Source: Dehalococcoidia bacterium (lineage in GTDB: Bacteria; Chloroflexota; Dehalococcoidia; GIF9; AB-539-J10). From it: DNA of 26,179 bases. The DNA lies in the NCBI GenBank assembly GCA_030626915.1, contig DAOUTC010000002.1, forward strand, positions 1-26,179. Direction: 5' to 3'. The position numbers were made by a program, and so were the translations under genes. The notes under the pieces were generated by a model. It was not told where the DNA came from, did no database searches, and saw nothing but the letters and a program-made list of their open reading frames with translations. Within the stretch, counting starts at the first letter, position 1, and each line of letters begins with the position of its first letter. Below, in pieces: positions 6,745 through 15,000 of this stretch.

Positions 6745-7242
6745 ATGAACTGGCTAGATATAGTTATTATAGTAGTTGCTCTCCTGTTTGGCATGATGGG
6801 CTTGTGGAAAGGAGCTATCAAGGCTGTATTTGGTATCGCCGGGTTGGTAGGAGGTATAGCTCTAGCAGGGCATTATTATAAGCCGCTTGCCGGCATACTT
6901 TCACCCAGCGGAGCTATTTGGTCAGGAATAGCCGCCTACATTATCATTCTGGTAGCCACTCTGATTATAGCCAGCATAGTGGGCTGGTTTGTAGCACGGC
7001 TGGTTCACATTACAATGCTGGGTTGGGTAGACAGGCTCATTGGCTTTATCCTTGGAGCAGGCATAGGAGCAATGCTATGCGCTGCTGTCCTTGCCATTGT
7101 AAGTAAATATCTACCCGGCACGGAAGAAGCTATCTCCCATTCTGCAATGGCAAAACTTTTAATAGAGCAATTCCCTTTGCTGCTAGCGCTTCTGCCCAAG
7201 GAATTTGACTTTATCCGCGACTTCTTTTCACCCTCACCTTAA
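6745..7242 (+). CDS. CvpA family inner-membrane protein
   Basis: This 165-residue protein has the CvpA layout. The start is typical, MNWLDIVIIVVALLFGMMGL, followed by the conserved WKGAIKAVFGIAGLVGGIALA. There are about four membrane segments in total (roughly residues 3-20, 26-43, 59-82 and 100-118). CvpA proteins were named for colicin V production and are linked to envelope homeostasis; the molecular role is not settled. The last codons (encoding SPSP) and the stop TAA fall inside the dispersed hairpin repeat at 7229-7264, so the original C-terminus may have been altered by the repeat. The ribosome-binding site is weak. Confidence 0.85.
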   Translation: MNWLDIVIIVVALLFGMMGLWKGAIKAVFGIAGLVGGIALAGHYYKPLAGILSPSGAIWSGIAAYIIILVATLIIASIVGWFVARLVHITMLGWVDRLIGFILGAGIGAMLCAAVLAIVSKYLPGTEEAISHSAMAKLLIEQFPLLLALLPKEFDFIRDFFSPSP

Positions 7243-7264
7243 TCCTCTCTCATCAAGGGAGAGG
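7229..7264. terminator. Dispersed hairpin repeat, copy 2, between convergent cvpA and thioredoxin genes
   Basis: It shares the core CACCCTCACCTTAATCCTCT with the copy at 4821-4856. The stem CCTCTCTC (7244-7251) pairs with GGGAGAGG (7257-7264) through one G-U pair and has a 5-nt loop. It sits between the stops of cvpA (plus) and the thioredoxin gene (minus), where a bidirectional terminator is expected. There is no strong U-tract, so efficiency is uncertain. Confidence 0.5.
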
Positions 7265-7276
7265 AGGGTCTGTTGT

Positions 7277-7603
7277 TTACTCCCTCAGGAAATCGTCGAG
7301 TATTTTCTTAAGTTCCTTCTTCGGTTTGAGACCTACCATTTGTTGAACAGGCTGGCCATCCTTAAAGATAAGCATGGTAGGGATAGCGGCAACGCCGTAC
7401 TTAGCAGCTAAAGAACTATTGCCATCCACATTAACCTTGGCAAAGTTTATTTTCCCATCATACTCTTTAGCCAGTCCCTCTAAGATAGGGGCAGCGGCCG
7501 AGCAAGGAGGACACCAATTTGCCCAGAAATCCACCAAGACTGGCAATTTTGATTGTAATACAGCCTTTTGAAAGTTGTCTTCACCCATTATCGATTGTAT
7601 CAT
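7277..7603 (-). CDS. trxA: Thioredoxin with a WCPPC active site
   Basis: The 108-residue protein is a stand-alone thioredoxin fold: LPVLVDFWANWCPPCSAAAP with redox cysteines Cys31 and Cys34, FAKVNVDGN (55-63), and VAAIPTMLIFKDG with cis-Pro75. No signal peptide is seen, so it should be cytosolic. Classical thioredoxin has CGPC; CPPC is a less common variant that alters redox potential and is known in some TlpA-like and thermophile thioredoxins. AGGAGG lies 8 nt upstream of the ATG; an alternative in-frame Met is residue 6. It is the last gene of a four-gene operon behind dnaJ-like, the small unknown gene and tatD. Confidence 0.9.
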   Translation of the reverse strand: MIQSIMGEDNFQKAVLQSKLPVLVDFWANWCPPCSAAAPILEGLAKEYDGKINFAKVNVDGNSSLAAKYGVAAIPTMLIFKDGQPVQQMVGLKPKKELKKILDDFLRE

Positions 7604-7622
7604 TGCTTTTGCCTCCTGTAGT

Positions 7623-8414
7623 TTAGAGCATTATATCTAAGGCAAAGAAATCAATAGCATTTCCTGTTGTCTGCTCAGCAAGTATGCCTTCATCGGCTCC
7701 CTTAAGCTGGGCTGCAGCTTTTAAACTCCTTACTACGTCAGCAGGTTTAGACTTATATTTTATTTCCCTACCATATGTAACAGGGCAATCCGTCTCTAAA
7801 AGCAAGCTACTGAGAGGTGCTTCCTTAACAGCTCTTCTGTGCTCCTCATGATACTCGGCGGCTGGTGTAGCAGAAATAAAATAACCAGAGGTAATTATAT
7901 CCTTGAGAACACTGGAAAAACCAGTAAACCAGTGGAAAACAGCTTTGTCTATACCCGCTCTCGCAGCTAACGAGAATGAATCCTTCCAGGCATATCTGCT
8001 ATGGATTATGGCTGGTTTATCATATCTTTTAGCCAGGTCCAAGAGATGCTTCAAAGCATCCTTCTGCAACTCCTTCGAGGCAGCCTTCACTACCCTCTTA
8101 TCGTAATCCAGGCCTATCTCGCCGACGGCAACTGTTGTGACAATATTCCGCTCAATGAATTGCAAATTGTCATTGAGCTGAGAAGGCCCAAGGTTGGCTA
8201 GCTGCCAAGGATGCAAGCCCAAAGCAGGGTAGACAAAAGAGCAATATTTTTGAGAGATTTCCAATGTTTTCACATTTGATTGATAATCCGAGCCCACAGC
8301 CACTATAGCAATAACGCCATTTTCCTTAGCTTCTTCAAGCACTAAATCTAGGCTTTCTATTTCTTCCAGATGAGCATGAGTATCAATGAGCCTATACAAC
8401 TTACAACCAACCAT
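7623..8414 (-). CDS. tatD: TatD family metal-dependent hydrolase (DNase)
   Basis: The 263-residue protein is a TIM-barrel amidohydrolase of the TatD family. Metal ligands are visible: DTHAH (His13, His15), VGEIGLDYD with Glu99, PAIIHSR with His138, VFHWFTG with His161 and LLETDCPVT with Asp209. TatD proteins are 3'-5' DNases or RNases implicated in DNA repair and turnover. The ATG follows the TAG stop of the upstream gene with no gap, indicating translational coupling. Residues 1-8 precede the conserved core and may not all be present if a later start is used. Confidence 0.9.
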   Translation of the reverse strand: MVGCKLYRLIDTHAHLEEIESLDLVLEEAKENGVIAIVAVGSDYQSNVKTLEISQKYCSFVYPALGLHPWQLANLGPSQLNDNLQFIERNIVTTVAVGEIGLDYDKRVVKAASKELQKDALKHLLDLAKRYDKPAIIHSRYAWKDSFSLAARAGIDKAVFHWFTGFSSVLKDIITSGYFISATPAAEYHEEHRRAVKEAPLSSLLLETDCPVTYGREIKYKSKPADVVRSLKAAAQLKGADEGILAEQTTGNAIDFFALDIML

Positions 8415-8726
8415 CTAAATTCTCTTCTCATTGAGCATACCTTTGTAGTACTTAAGCCCTGTTTCCGTAGGCTTATAGCCATAAAGGGAAAACCTATCTC
8501 CTGGATCTTTGGTAACCAGATTTGCTGATAGGAGAGCTCTCAGCATTGCCTCGCCAAAATACCCAGCCAAATGAAGATGGTGGTCAGGAACTGCTTTATT
8601 GGTTGCCTCATATTCCTTACAAATAGCTCCTAGCAGCTTTGCAGGTTCCTCTTCTAAGCTCTCCAGAAGAGCCTGCATAGTTTGTGTTTTCCTGATTTCT
8701 GCCACAAAATCTTCAAAAACACTCAT
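8415..8726 (-). CDS. Small conserved-looking protein of unknown function
   Basis: This 103-residue soluble protein is mostly helical, with an acidic N-terminal half (LLESLEEEPAKLLGAI) and a C-terminal part resembling a winged-helix wing region (ALLSANLVTKDPGDRFSLYGYKPTETGLKYYKGML). The pattern of leucine-rich helix, then LVTK...YKPTETG, is typical of wHTH domains, so nucleic-acid or protein binding is possible. It is tightly packed between the DnaJ-like gene (5-nt gap) and tatD (no gap), so it belongs to that operon. I do not recognise a named family. Confidence 0.7.
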   Translation of the reverse strand: MSVFEDFVAEIRKTQTMQALLESLEEEPAKLLGAICKEYEATNKAVPDHHLHLAGYFGEAMLRALLSANLVTKDPGDRFSLYGYKPTETGLKYYKGMLNEKRI

Positions 8727-8731
8727 ATCGG

Positions 8732-9493
8732 TTAACTTCTGATTCTGACAACAACGTAAAGGTCACCAGTGCTAACTCCCTTCAATCCCATTCCCTTCAA
8801 CCTTATCTTCGTTCCTTCTGTAACCCCTGGTGGTATGTTGACTATAAGTTTTTTCTTTTCCTTGCCTCTCTTGTATTTAATTCTTTTCTCGCCTCCGACA
8901 GCAGCTTCCTTTTGAGAAAGAACAATTTCATGATATAAATCTGCCCCCTGGTAAGGAAAGCTTTCAAGCCCCAGCATTTTTTTGAGGGCAAATTTCGCTG
9001 CCTTGCCCACAAGTCGCAATAAGAATGGCGGTTTATATTCTGCAGGAGGAAATTGTTGCCCTTTCCCTTCTGGCTGACCAGGGAAAATAAAGGTAAATCC
9101 GCTAGCGTCAAAGAACATATTATCCACAAACCCTTCATCGAACCTCAGACCAGCCTCTTGAAACATTCTTGCTAACCCCTGAAACAAATACGGGTTAGTA
9201 AACGCATCACGGAAAATTTGTTCTTGATTATAATACTCCCGGTTACTGTATGGGGCACCATAACCGGCACCGACGAATCCTGCCTGCCTCATCCTATCGT
9301 ATTCCCGCCTTTTCCCATCATCACTCAATATGGCATAGGCTTCATTGACTTCTTTGAATTTTTCCCCGGCTGACCTCTCATTTCCCAAGTTTCTGTCGGG
9401 ATGGTATTCCATGGCAAGCCTTCTGAAGGCATGCTTTATCGCCTCCTGATTTGCCCCTTCAGGTATATCCAAAATGGAGTAATAATCCTTCAT
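8732..9493 (-). CDS. J-domain protein with a single DnaJ C-terminal domain
   Basis: Residues 1-68 are a J domain (DYYSILDIPEGANQEAIKHA, the HPD triad at 31-33, then FKEVNEAYAILSD). It should stimulate a DnaK-type ATPase. The region 70-180 is a non-conserved linker that lacks both the Gly/Phe-rich segment and the CXXCXGXG zinc repeats of DnaJ. The last 70 residues match one DnaJ C-terminal substrate-binding domain (LYHEIVLSQKEAAVGGEKRI, IPPGVTEGTKIRLKGMG, GDLYVVVRIR). At 253 aa it is shorter than DnaJ or CbpA, which carry two such domains. It is first in the operon with the small unknown gene, tatD and thioredoxin. There is no Shine-Dalgarno sequence at the ATG. Confidence 0.85.
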   Translation of the reverse strand: MKDYYSILDIPEGANQEAIKHAFRRLAMEYHPDRNLGNERSAGEKFKEVNEAYAILSDDGKRREYDRMRQAGFVGAGYGAPYSNREYYNQEQIFRDAFTNPYLFQGLARMFQEAGLRFDEGFVDNMFFDASGFTFIFPGQPEGKGQQFPPAEYKPPFLLRLVGKAAKFALKKMLGLESFPYQGADLYHEIVLSQKEAAVGGEKRIKYKRGKEKKKLIVNIPPGVTEGTKIRLKGMGLKGVSTGDLYVVVRIRS

Positions 9494-9507
9494 ATCAGGA
9501 ATGATAT
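9492..9507. promoter_or_regulatory. Perfect palindrome over the DnaJ-like gene start
   Basis: ATATCA (9492-9497) and TGATAT (9502-9507) form a perfect inverted repeat with a 4-bp gap. It covers the predicted transcription start and the first base of the ATG of the DnaJ-like gene, a suitable place for a repressor operator. The repressor is unknown. Confidence 0.4.
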
Positions 9508-9535
9508 TTTAACGGTTGAAGGTCACTATTAGCAA
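9506..9535 (-). promoter_or_regulatory. Promoter of the dnaJ-like/tatD/thioredoxin operon
   Basis: On the minus strand TTGCTA (9535-9530) and TAAAAT (9511-9506) are 18 bp apart. The predicted start near 9499 is only a few bases before the ATG at 9493, implying a leaderless or nearly leaderless mRNA, in agreement with the absent ribosome-binding site. Confidence 0.45.
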
Positions 9536-9560
9536 ACAGAGCAAAGGCTATCATAGTCCG

Positions 9561-9589
9561 TTGACAGCAGCAGAATCCTGTGCTACGGT
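9561..9589 (+). promoter_or_regulatory. Promoter of the padR-HAAS pair
   Basis: A perfect -35 TTGACA (9561-9566) lies 17 bp before TACGGT (9584-9589), a poor -10 improved by the preceding TGC. A weak, regulated promoter would suit an autoregulated PadR gene. Confidence 0.45.
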
Positions 9590-9625
9590 AAGAAGAGATT
9601 CAGAATATAGTTGAGGGGCTAGACA

Positions 9626-9961
9626 ATGGATTATGAGCGTGAGTTGCTCAAAGGTAATACTGACTGTCTGCTTCTTTGCTTAATTAACAGTCAACCCACA
9701 TACGGTTACCAAATCATAAAGGAATTGGAAAGAAGGAGCAATGGATATTTCCGATTCAAAGAGGGAACTTTGTATCCTGCTCTCCACCGGATGGAGAAAG
9801 ACGAGCTTATTAAAGGCAAATGGCAAAAGCTACCTAACGGGCAACAGAGACGGTACTACTACATAACCAAAAAGGGGCAGCAAGTTTTAGCTAGAAAACT
9901 AACTATGTGGCAAGATTTTTCTACAGCAGTTAGATTGGTTATACAACCAGAAACAACTTAA
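9626..9961 (+). CDS. PadR family transcriptional regulator
   Basis: The 111-residue protein is a small single-domain PadR winged helix. The N-terminus ELLKGNTDCLLLCLI and the motif PTYGYQIIKELERRS (helix-turn-helix), FRFKEGTLYPALHRMEKDEL (recognition helix region with the signature GTLYPALHRME), and the wing QRRYYYITKKGQQVL are diagnostic. PadR proteins are usually repressors that respond to phenolics or other small molecules. The downstream gene starts 7 nt after the stop and encodes a membrane protein with a HAAS-type prefix, a very common partner of PadR regulators. GAGGGG upstream of the ATG is a likely ribosome-binding site. Confidence 0.95.
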   Translation: MDYERELLKGNTDCLLLCLINSQPTYGYQIIKELERRSNGYFRFKEGTLYPALHRMEKDELIKGKWQKLPNGQQRRYYYITKKGQQVLARKLTMWQDFSTAVRLVIQPETT

Positions 9962-9968
9962 CGACACG

Positions 9969-10871
9969 ATGGCAAACAAATTAAGCCATTATCTAGATAG
10001 CTTCAGCTCTGGCCTGAAGATTGATTCAGCTGTTAAGTATAGTGTAGCTCGGGAGATTTACACTCATCTGGAGGACAAAAGCCAGGAGCTAAAAGAAAAG
10101 GGACTTAGTGAGGAAGAGGCAGAAAACATCGCCATAGAATCTTTTGGTCCTCCACAGTTAATTGCCAGACAAATCTATGAGGTACATAGCCAAAGTACTT
10201 ATCAGGAGGCATTTTTCGCTGCTTTACCTCATTTATTGGTTGCCTTGCTTTTTGCTTCATACCACTGGCAAAGCATCGTCTGCCTATTAAGCATATTAGT
10301 AGCGGTCACTGGTGTAGTAATTTATGGCTGGTGTCGTAACAAGCCAATATGGTTCTTTCCTTGGTTAGGATATTATCTGCTTCCGGTGATAGTTACTGGT
10401 ATTCTATTAATTTACTTGCCTCAGGGCTGGATTTGGGTAGCAACGCTTGCCTATACTCCCTTAGCTTTATTTGTAATTATTTATATACTGAAGGAAGCTG
10501 CGAACCGTGATTGGCTTTATGTGTCGTTAATGCTAACCCCACTCCCTGTAGTGTCCAGTTGGTTATTAGCTCTAGGCACAGGAAATGAATTCCTGGTCAG
10601 CAATACACCGTTGGCAAAATTGCAGATGAATATCCCTTGGATAGTTATTAGCTTTCTTGTCCTAGCTGTGGCAACTTTCGCATTCACTCGTGTGAGACAA
10701 CACTGGTGCAAAGCTGCTGCCTTGTTAATTCCACCAGGAGTAATCTTATTTTTAGTGACTGTAGCAAATAGAGGCAATGTTAATTTCTGGGGTGGGCTGA
10801 TATTAATCTTCTCTTTATTCGCTTTGGCTAGTCCAGTCTGGCTGCAAGCTAAGTCACAGCAAGGCATGTAA
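9969..10871 (+). CDS. HAAS-domain multi-pass membrane protein, PadR partner
   Basis: Residues 1-75 form a cytosolic helical domain of the HAAS/DUF1700 type (HYLDSFSSGLKIDSAVKYSV, then LEDKSQELKEKGLSEEEAEN, then AIESFGPPQLIARQIYEVH). From about residue 80 to the C-terminus there are roughly eight hydrophobic membrane segments. The HAAS domain is thought to signal between PadR regulators and membrane proteins or permeases. No transporter motif is recognised, so its cargo or signal is unknown. It forms a two-gene unit with padR and converges with ruvB, with only 26 bp between stop codons and no evident terminator. Confidence 0.8.
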   Translation: MANKLSHYLDSFSSGLKIDSAVKYSVAREIYTHLEDKSQELKEKGLSEEEAENIAIESFGPPQLIARQIYEVHSQSTYQEAFFAALPHLLVALLFASYHWQSIVCLLSILVAVTGVVIYGWCRNKPIWFFPWLGYYLLPVIVTGILLIYLPQGWIWVATLAYTPLALFVIIYILKEAANRDWLYVSLMLTPLPVVSSWLLALGTGNEFLVSNTPLAKLQMNIPWIVISFLVLAVATFAFTRVRQHWCKAAALLIPPGVILFLVTVANRGNVNFWGGLILIFSLFALASPVWLQAKSQQGM

Positions 10872-10897
10872 AGTGGAATCTCCTGAAACTATGAAGT

Positions 10898-11983
10898 TCA
10901 AGCTCTCTCCCGGTTCCATAAACTTGCCTGAGGGCGATAGTCTCTTTTACAAGGCAACCCCAGATGTTCATAAGCAAGCCTAGTGGCTACCCTGCCGCGC
11001 GGAGTGCGCTCTAGAAAGCCTAACTGAAGAAGATAGGGTTCATAAACATCCATAATAGTATCAGCATCCTCGCTAATAGAGGCAGCGATAGTATCTAGCC
11101 CTACAGGGCCACCATCAAATTTACTAGTTATTGTACGGAGTATCTTGTGGTCTATCTCATCCAAGCCTACAGAGTCCACTTCGAGCTTTAAAAGCCCCTC
11201 TAGAGCTACTTCCTCAGTGATTATCCCGTTTGCCTTGACCTGAGCATAATCTCGTAGCCGTTTTAGGAGACGATTAGCTACTCGTGGTGTACCTCTAGCA
11301 CGCTGAGCAATTTGAACAAGCCCTCCCCCTTCCACTGGCACCCTAAGGATAACTGAAGAGCGCTTCAGAATCTCCTCTATCGCTAACTCATCATAAAAAT
11401 CAAGATGATATATCACTCCAAACCTATCGCGAAGCGGAGGACTCAATAAAGCGAACCTCGTGGTAGCTCCAATTAAGGTGAAACGAGGCAAATTCAACCG
11501 CAAACTTCTAGCTGCTGGGCCCTTACCCAGAAAGATATCAAAAACGAAGTCCTCCATCGCCGGATAGAGCTTCTCCTCTACTATGCGGCTAAGCCGATGA
11601 GCCTCATCAATAAAAAGAATATCCCCCTGGCGTAAGTTAGTGAGAATAGCTGCTAAATCTCCAGGACGTTCTATTGCTGGTCCTGAGCTAACTTTAATGT
11701 TGACGCCCATCTCAGCAGCAATGATGTAAGCCAGGGTAGTCTTTCCCAAACCAGGAGGCCCGTGAAGAACAATGTGGTCTAAAGGTTCTTGTCTTTTCTG
11801 AGCAGCTACAATAGCTATTTTTAGGTTATCCTTGACTTTCCCTTGACCTATAAATTCATTGAGGCGTTTTGGGCGAAGGTTTAAGTCAACAGACATATCC
11901 TCAATAGCTGGTTTGCCTGAAACCACACGTCTCTCACCAGATAAAGAGTGGAGAGTGGAAGGCATCTCTTGGGTATCTGACAT
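10898..11983 (-). CDS. ruvB: Holliday junction branch-migration helicase RuvB
   Basis: RuvB drives branch migration of Holliday junctions with RuvA. The AAA+ core is complete: RPKRLNEFIGQGKVKDNL, Walker A GPPGLGKTT, sensor and arginine-finger region ERPGDLAAILTNL, Walker B LFIDEAH, GATTR, and the winged-helix C-terminus (GPVGLDTIAASISED, EPYLLQLGFLERTPRGR). The frame could begin at ATG 11992, but AAAGGA abuts that codon. The second ATG at 11983 has the ribosome-binding site 9 nt upstream, so it is preferred. The N-terminal 30 residues are an unusual extension. It follows rpoC after a gap of about 30 nt and probably belongs to the rpoBC transcript; ruvA and ruvC are not here. Confidence 0.95.
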   Translation of the reverse strand: MSDTQEMPSTLHSLSGERRVVSGKPAIEDMSVDLNLRPKRLNEFIGQGKVKDNLKIAIVAAQKRQEPLDHIVLHGPPGLGKTTLAYIIAAEMGVNIKVSSGPAIERPGDLAAILTNLRQGDILFIDEAHRLSRIVEEKLYPAMEDFVFDIFLGKGPAARSLRLNLPRFTLIGATTRFALLSPPLRDRFGVIYHLDFYDELAIEEILKRSSVILRVPVEGGGLVQIAQRARGTPRVANRLLKRLRDYAQVKANGIITEEVALEGLLKLEVDSVGLDEIDHKILRTITSKFDGGPVGLDTIAASISEDADTIMDVYEPYLLQLGFLERTPRGRVATRLAYEHLGLPCKRDYRPQASLWNRERA

Positions 11984-12014
11984 TACTACCATTCCTTTAT
12001 CGTTGAAGGGGTAT

Positions 12015-15000
12015 TCAAGCCTCTAGCTGCAAGTTTGTCACCTCTATTTCCTCATCAGTCAATATTCGAGCTGGGATAAGCTTGCCGAGAATAACATTTT
12101 CCTTAAGTCCACGAAGTTTATCTGTTTTGCCTTTGGTCGTTGCATCAACAAGCACACGACCAGCCTCCTGGAAAGAAGCAGAAGCTAACCAACTATCCTT
12201 GCTCAAGCTAGCTCTAGTTATTCCTGAAAGAACAGCCTGTGCTGTTGCTGGTTCACCCCCCTCAGCTAGCACACTGGCATTCACATTCTCATAATCAAAG
12301 CGATCAATTAACTCGCCTGGCAGGAGTTCTGTATCACCTGAAGAAATAATTTCCACTTTTCGCAACATTTGGCGAACAATGATAGCAATATGCTTATCAT
12401 GTATGTTTACCCCTTGAGAGCGATATACCTTTTGTACTTCGTCAATTAAATACTGCTGTGCCGCTTCCTTCCCCATAATGTGTAATATGTCATGTGGGTT
12501 AATGATCCCCTCGGTGAGTTGTTCACCCGCTTTAACCTTGTCTCCTGTTTTAACAAGCAACCTTGTGCCATGTGGAATGATATATTCCCTCTCTTCTCTC
12601 TGCTCATATTTGACATAGAAACGGCTATTTTCAATAACAACTTGACCAGCAACTCTAGCCACTATAGGTTGTTGTTCAGCTACCACTGGCAACTGCTCTT
12701 CAGTTTTCTCTGAAGGACAAAACAGAACAGTGCCAATATCAACTAATTGTCCATTATTCATAGCAGCTTTCATTCCTGGCAGCAATTCATATTCATCCAG
12801 ATAAAATTCAGAACTAGTAACCTTGACCATGCTTCCTTCCCCCACATTAATCACCTCAACAGTGCCATCAATCTCAGAAATGGTAGCACTGCCCTTTGGT
12901 GTTCTAGCTTCAAAAAGTTCTTCCACACGGGGCAATCCACTAGTGATATCAGTGCCCACTACACCGCCCGTGTGGAAAGTGCGCAGAGTGAGCTGAGTAC
13001 CTGGTTCACCAATGCTCTGAGCCGCAATAATACCTACGGCAGTGCCAGGATTTATTAATTGTCTTCTAGCTAGATCTCTACCATAACAATACTGGCAAAC
13101 GCCGAACCGAGAGTGACAACTAAGGGAGGCCCTCACATATACTCGAGTGATGCCAGCCTCAATAATTCGCTTGGCTCTTTCTTCATCGATTTCTTCATTG
13201 AGGTCAACAATAATCTCGCCTGTACGTGGGTTAACAATTTGACTTGCTGCTAGATAGCCAATAATGCGTTCACTCAATGAGGGCAAAGAGCCTCCGTCAT
13301 TCTCCCCTGATATCCAGACCCCTTCAGTGGTGCCACAATCCCTCTCAGTTACAATAACATCCTGGGCCACATCTACAAGACGTCGAGTAAGATAACCACT
13401 ATCAGACGTCCTCAAAGCGGTATCAGCTAATCCCTTCCGAGCACCATGAGTAGAAATAAAATATTCTATGGGCGAGAGCCCATCTCGGAAGCTTGATTTA
13501 ATGGGGAAGTCTATTATCTTCCCGGCTGGATCAGTCATCAGCCCACGCATCCCTGCCATCTGTCTGATCTGAGAAATATTACCCTTTGCCCCTGACGTGG
13601 CCATCATGTAGATCCCACCATAGCAATCTAGGGATTGGGATATATCCTCGGCAATTTTGTCTGAGGTCTCCATCCATATTTGAACTGTATTTTCATAACG
13701 TTCATCGTCAGTGATAAAGCCGCGGTTAAATTGATCTTCAGTAACATTAACTAACTTATCAGCCTCTTCAAGAAGCTTAGTTTTCCCCGGGGGTTCTTCA
13801 ATATCGTTCATGGCAATAGAAATCCCAGACTTTGTGGCGTAGCTAAAACCCAACTGCTTAAGGTTATCCAGGACGGTAGCAGTAGCCTCGTTACCTAATA
13901 AGCGAATACAATCAGATACCAGTGATTTTAAGGCAGCCCTATCTGCTACTTCGTTATAAAACCAAAGCTGTGGAGGTAAAACATCATTGAATAGAATCCG
14001 TCCCACAGTAGTCTTTATTCGTCTTCCACTGCCATCTCGCACTTCAATCTCAGCACCAAGGTCAATTATGCCCAACTCATAAGCTAGCTTGGCCTCTTCG
14101 AAATTGCTGAAAACCTTCCCTTCCCCTTTAGCCCCAGGCTTAATGAAGGTGAGATAATAGCAACCAAGGACGATATCAAGCCTAGGTGCTGTTACTGGCT
14201 CACCACAACTTGGCAGTAGCATATTATAAACACTAAGCATATGCTCTCTAGCTTCCTTCACTGCTGCCCTAGACAACGGCACATGAACTGCCATCTGATC
14301 GCCATCAAAATCAGCATTAAAGGCAGCACAAACCAAGGGATGAAGCTGAAAAGCATTCCCATCAATTAAAACAGGTTCAAAGGCTTGAATGCTCAGGCGA
14401 TGTAATGTAGGGGCACGATTAAGCAGCACTGGGTGTTCTTTAACCACTTCGCTAAGTAAGTCCCAGACTTCGGGTCTGGCCCTCTCCACCCGGTGTCGAG
14501 CAACTTTTACATTATTGGCATAACCTTTCTCCATAAGTTTATGCATAACGAAAGGTTTAAATAGCTCTAAGGCCACATGCCGTGGCAAACCACATTGGTG
14601 AAGCTTAAGCTGGGGACCAACAACGATGACTGAACGGCCACTGTAATCTACTCGCTTACCTAAGAGGTTTTGCCGGAATCGTCCTTGCTTTCCCTTCAAC
14701 ATAGCTGAAAGTGATTTCAGAGTATGATTATTGCCCGTGGTAACTGCACGCCCCCTTCGCCCATTATCAATGAGAGCATCAACAGCTTCTTGCAACATGC
14801 GTTTTTCATTGCGAATAATGACTTCAGGCGCACCCAACCTTATGAGGCGTCGGAGACGATTGTTACGATTAATAACGCGCCGATAAAGGTCATTAAGGTC
14901 ACTAATGACGAAACGACCACCATCTAGCTGGACTACAGGGCGAAGTGCTGGTGGTAACACAGGAAGTACAGTCAAGATCATCCATTCAGGTTTGTTTCCA

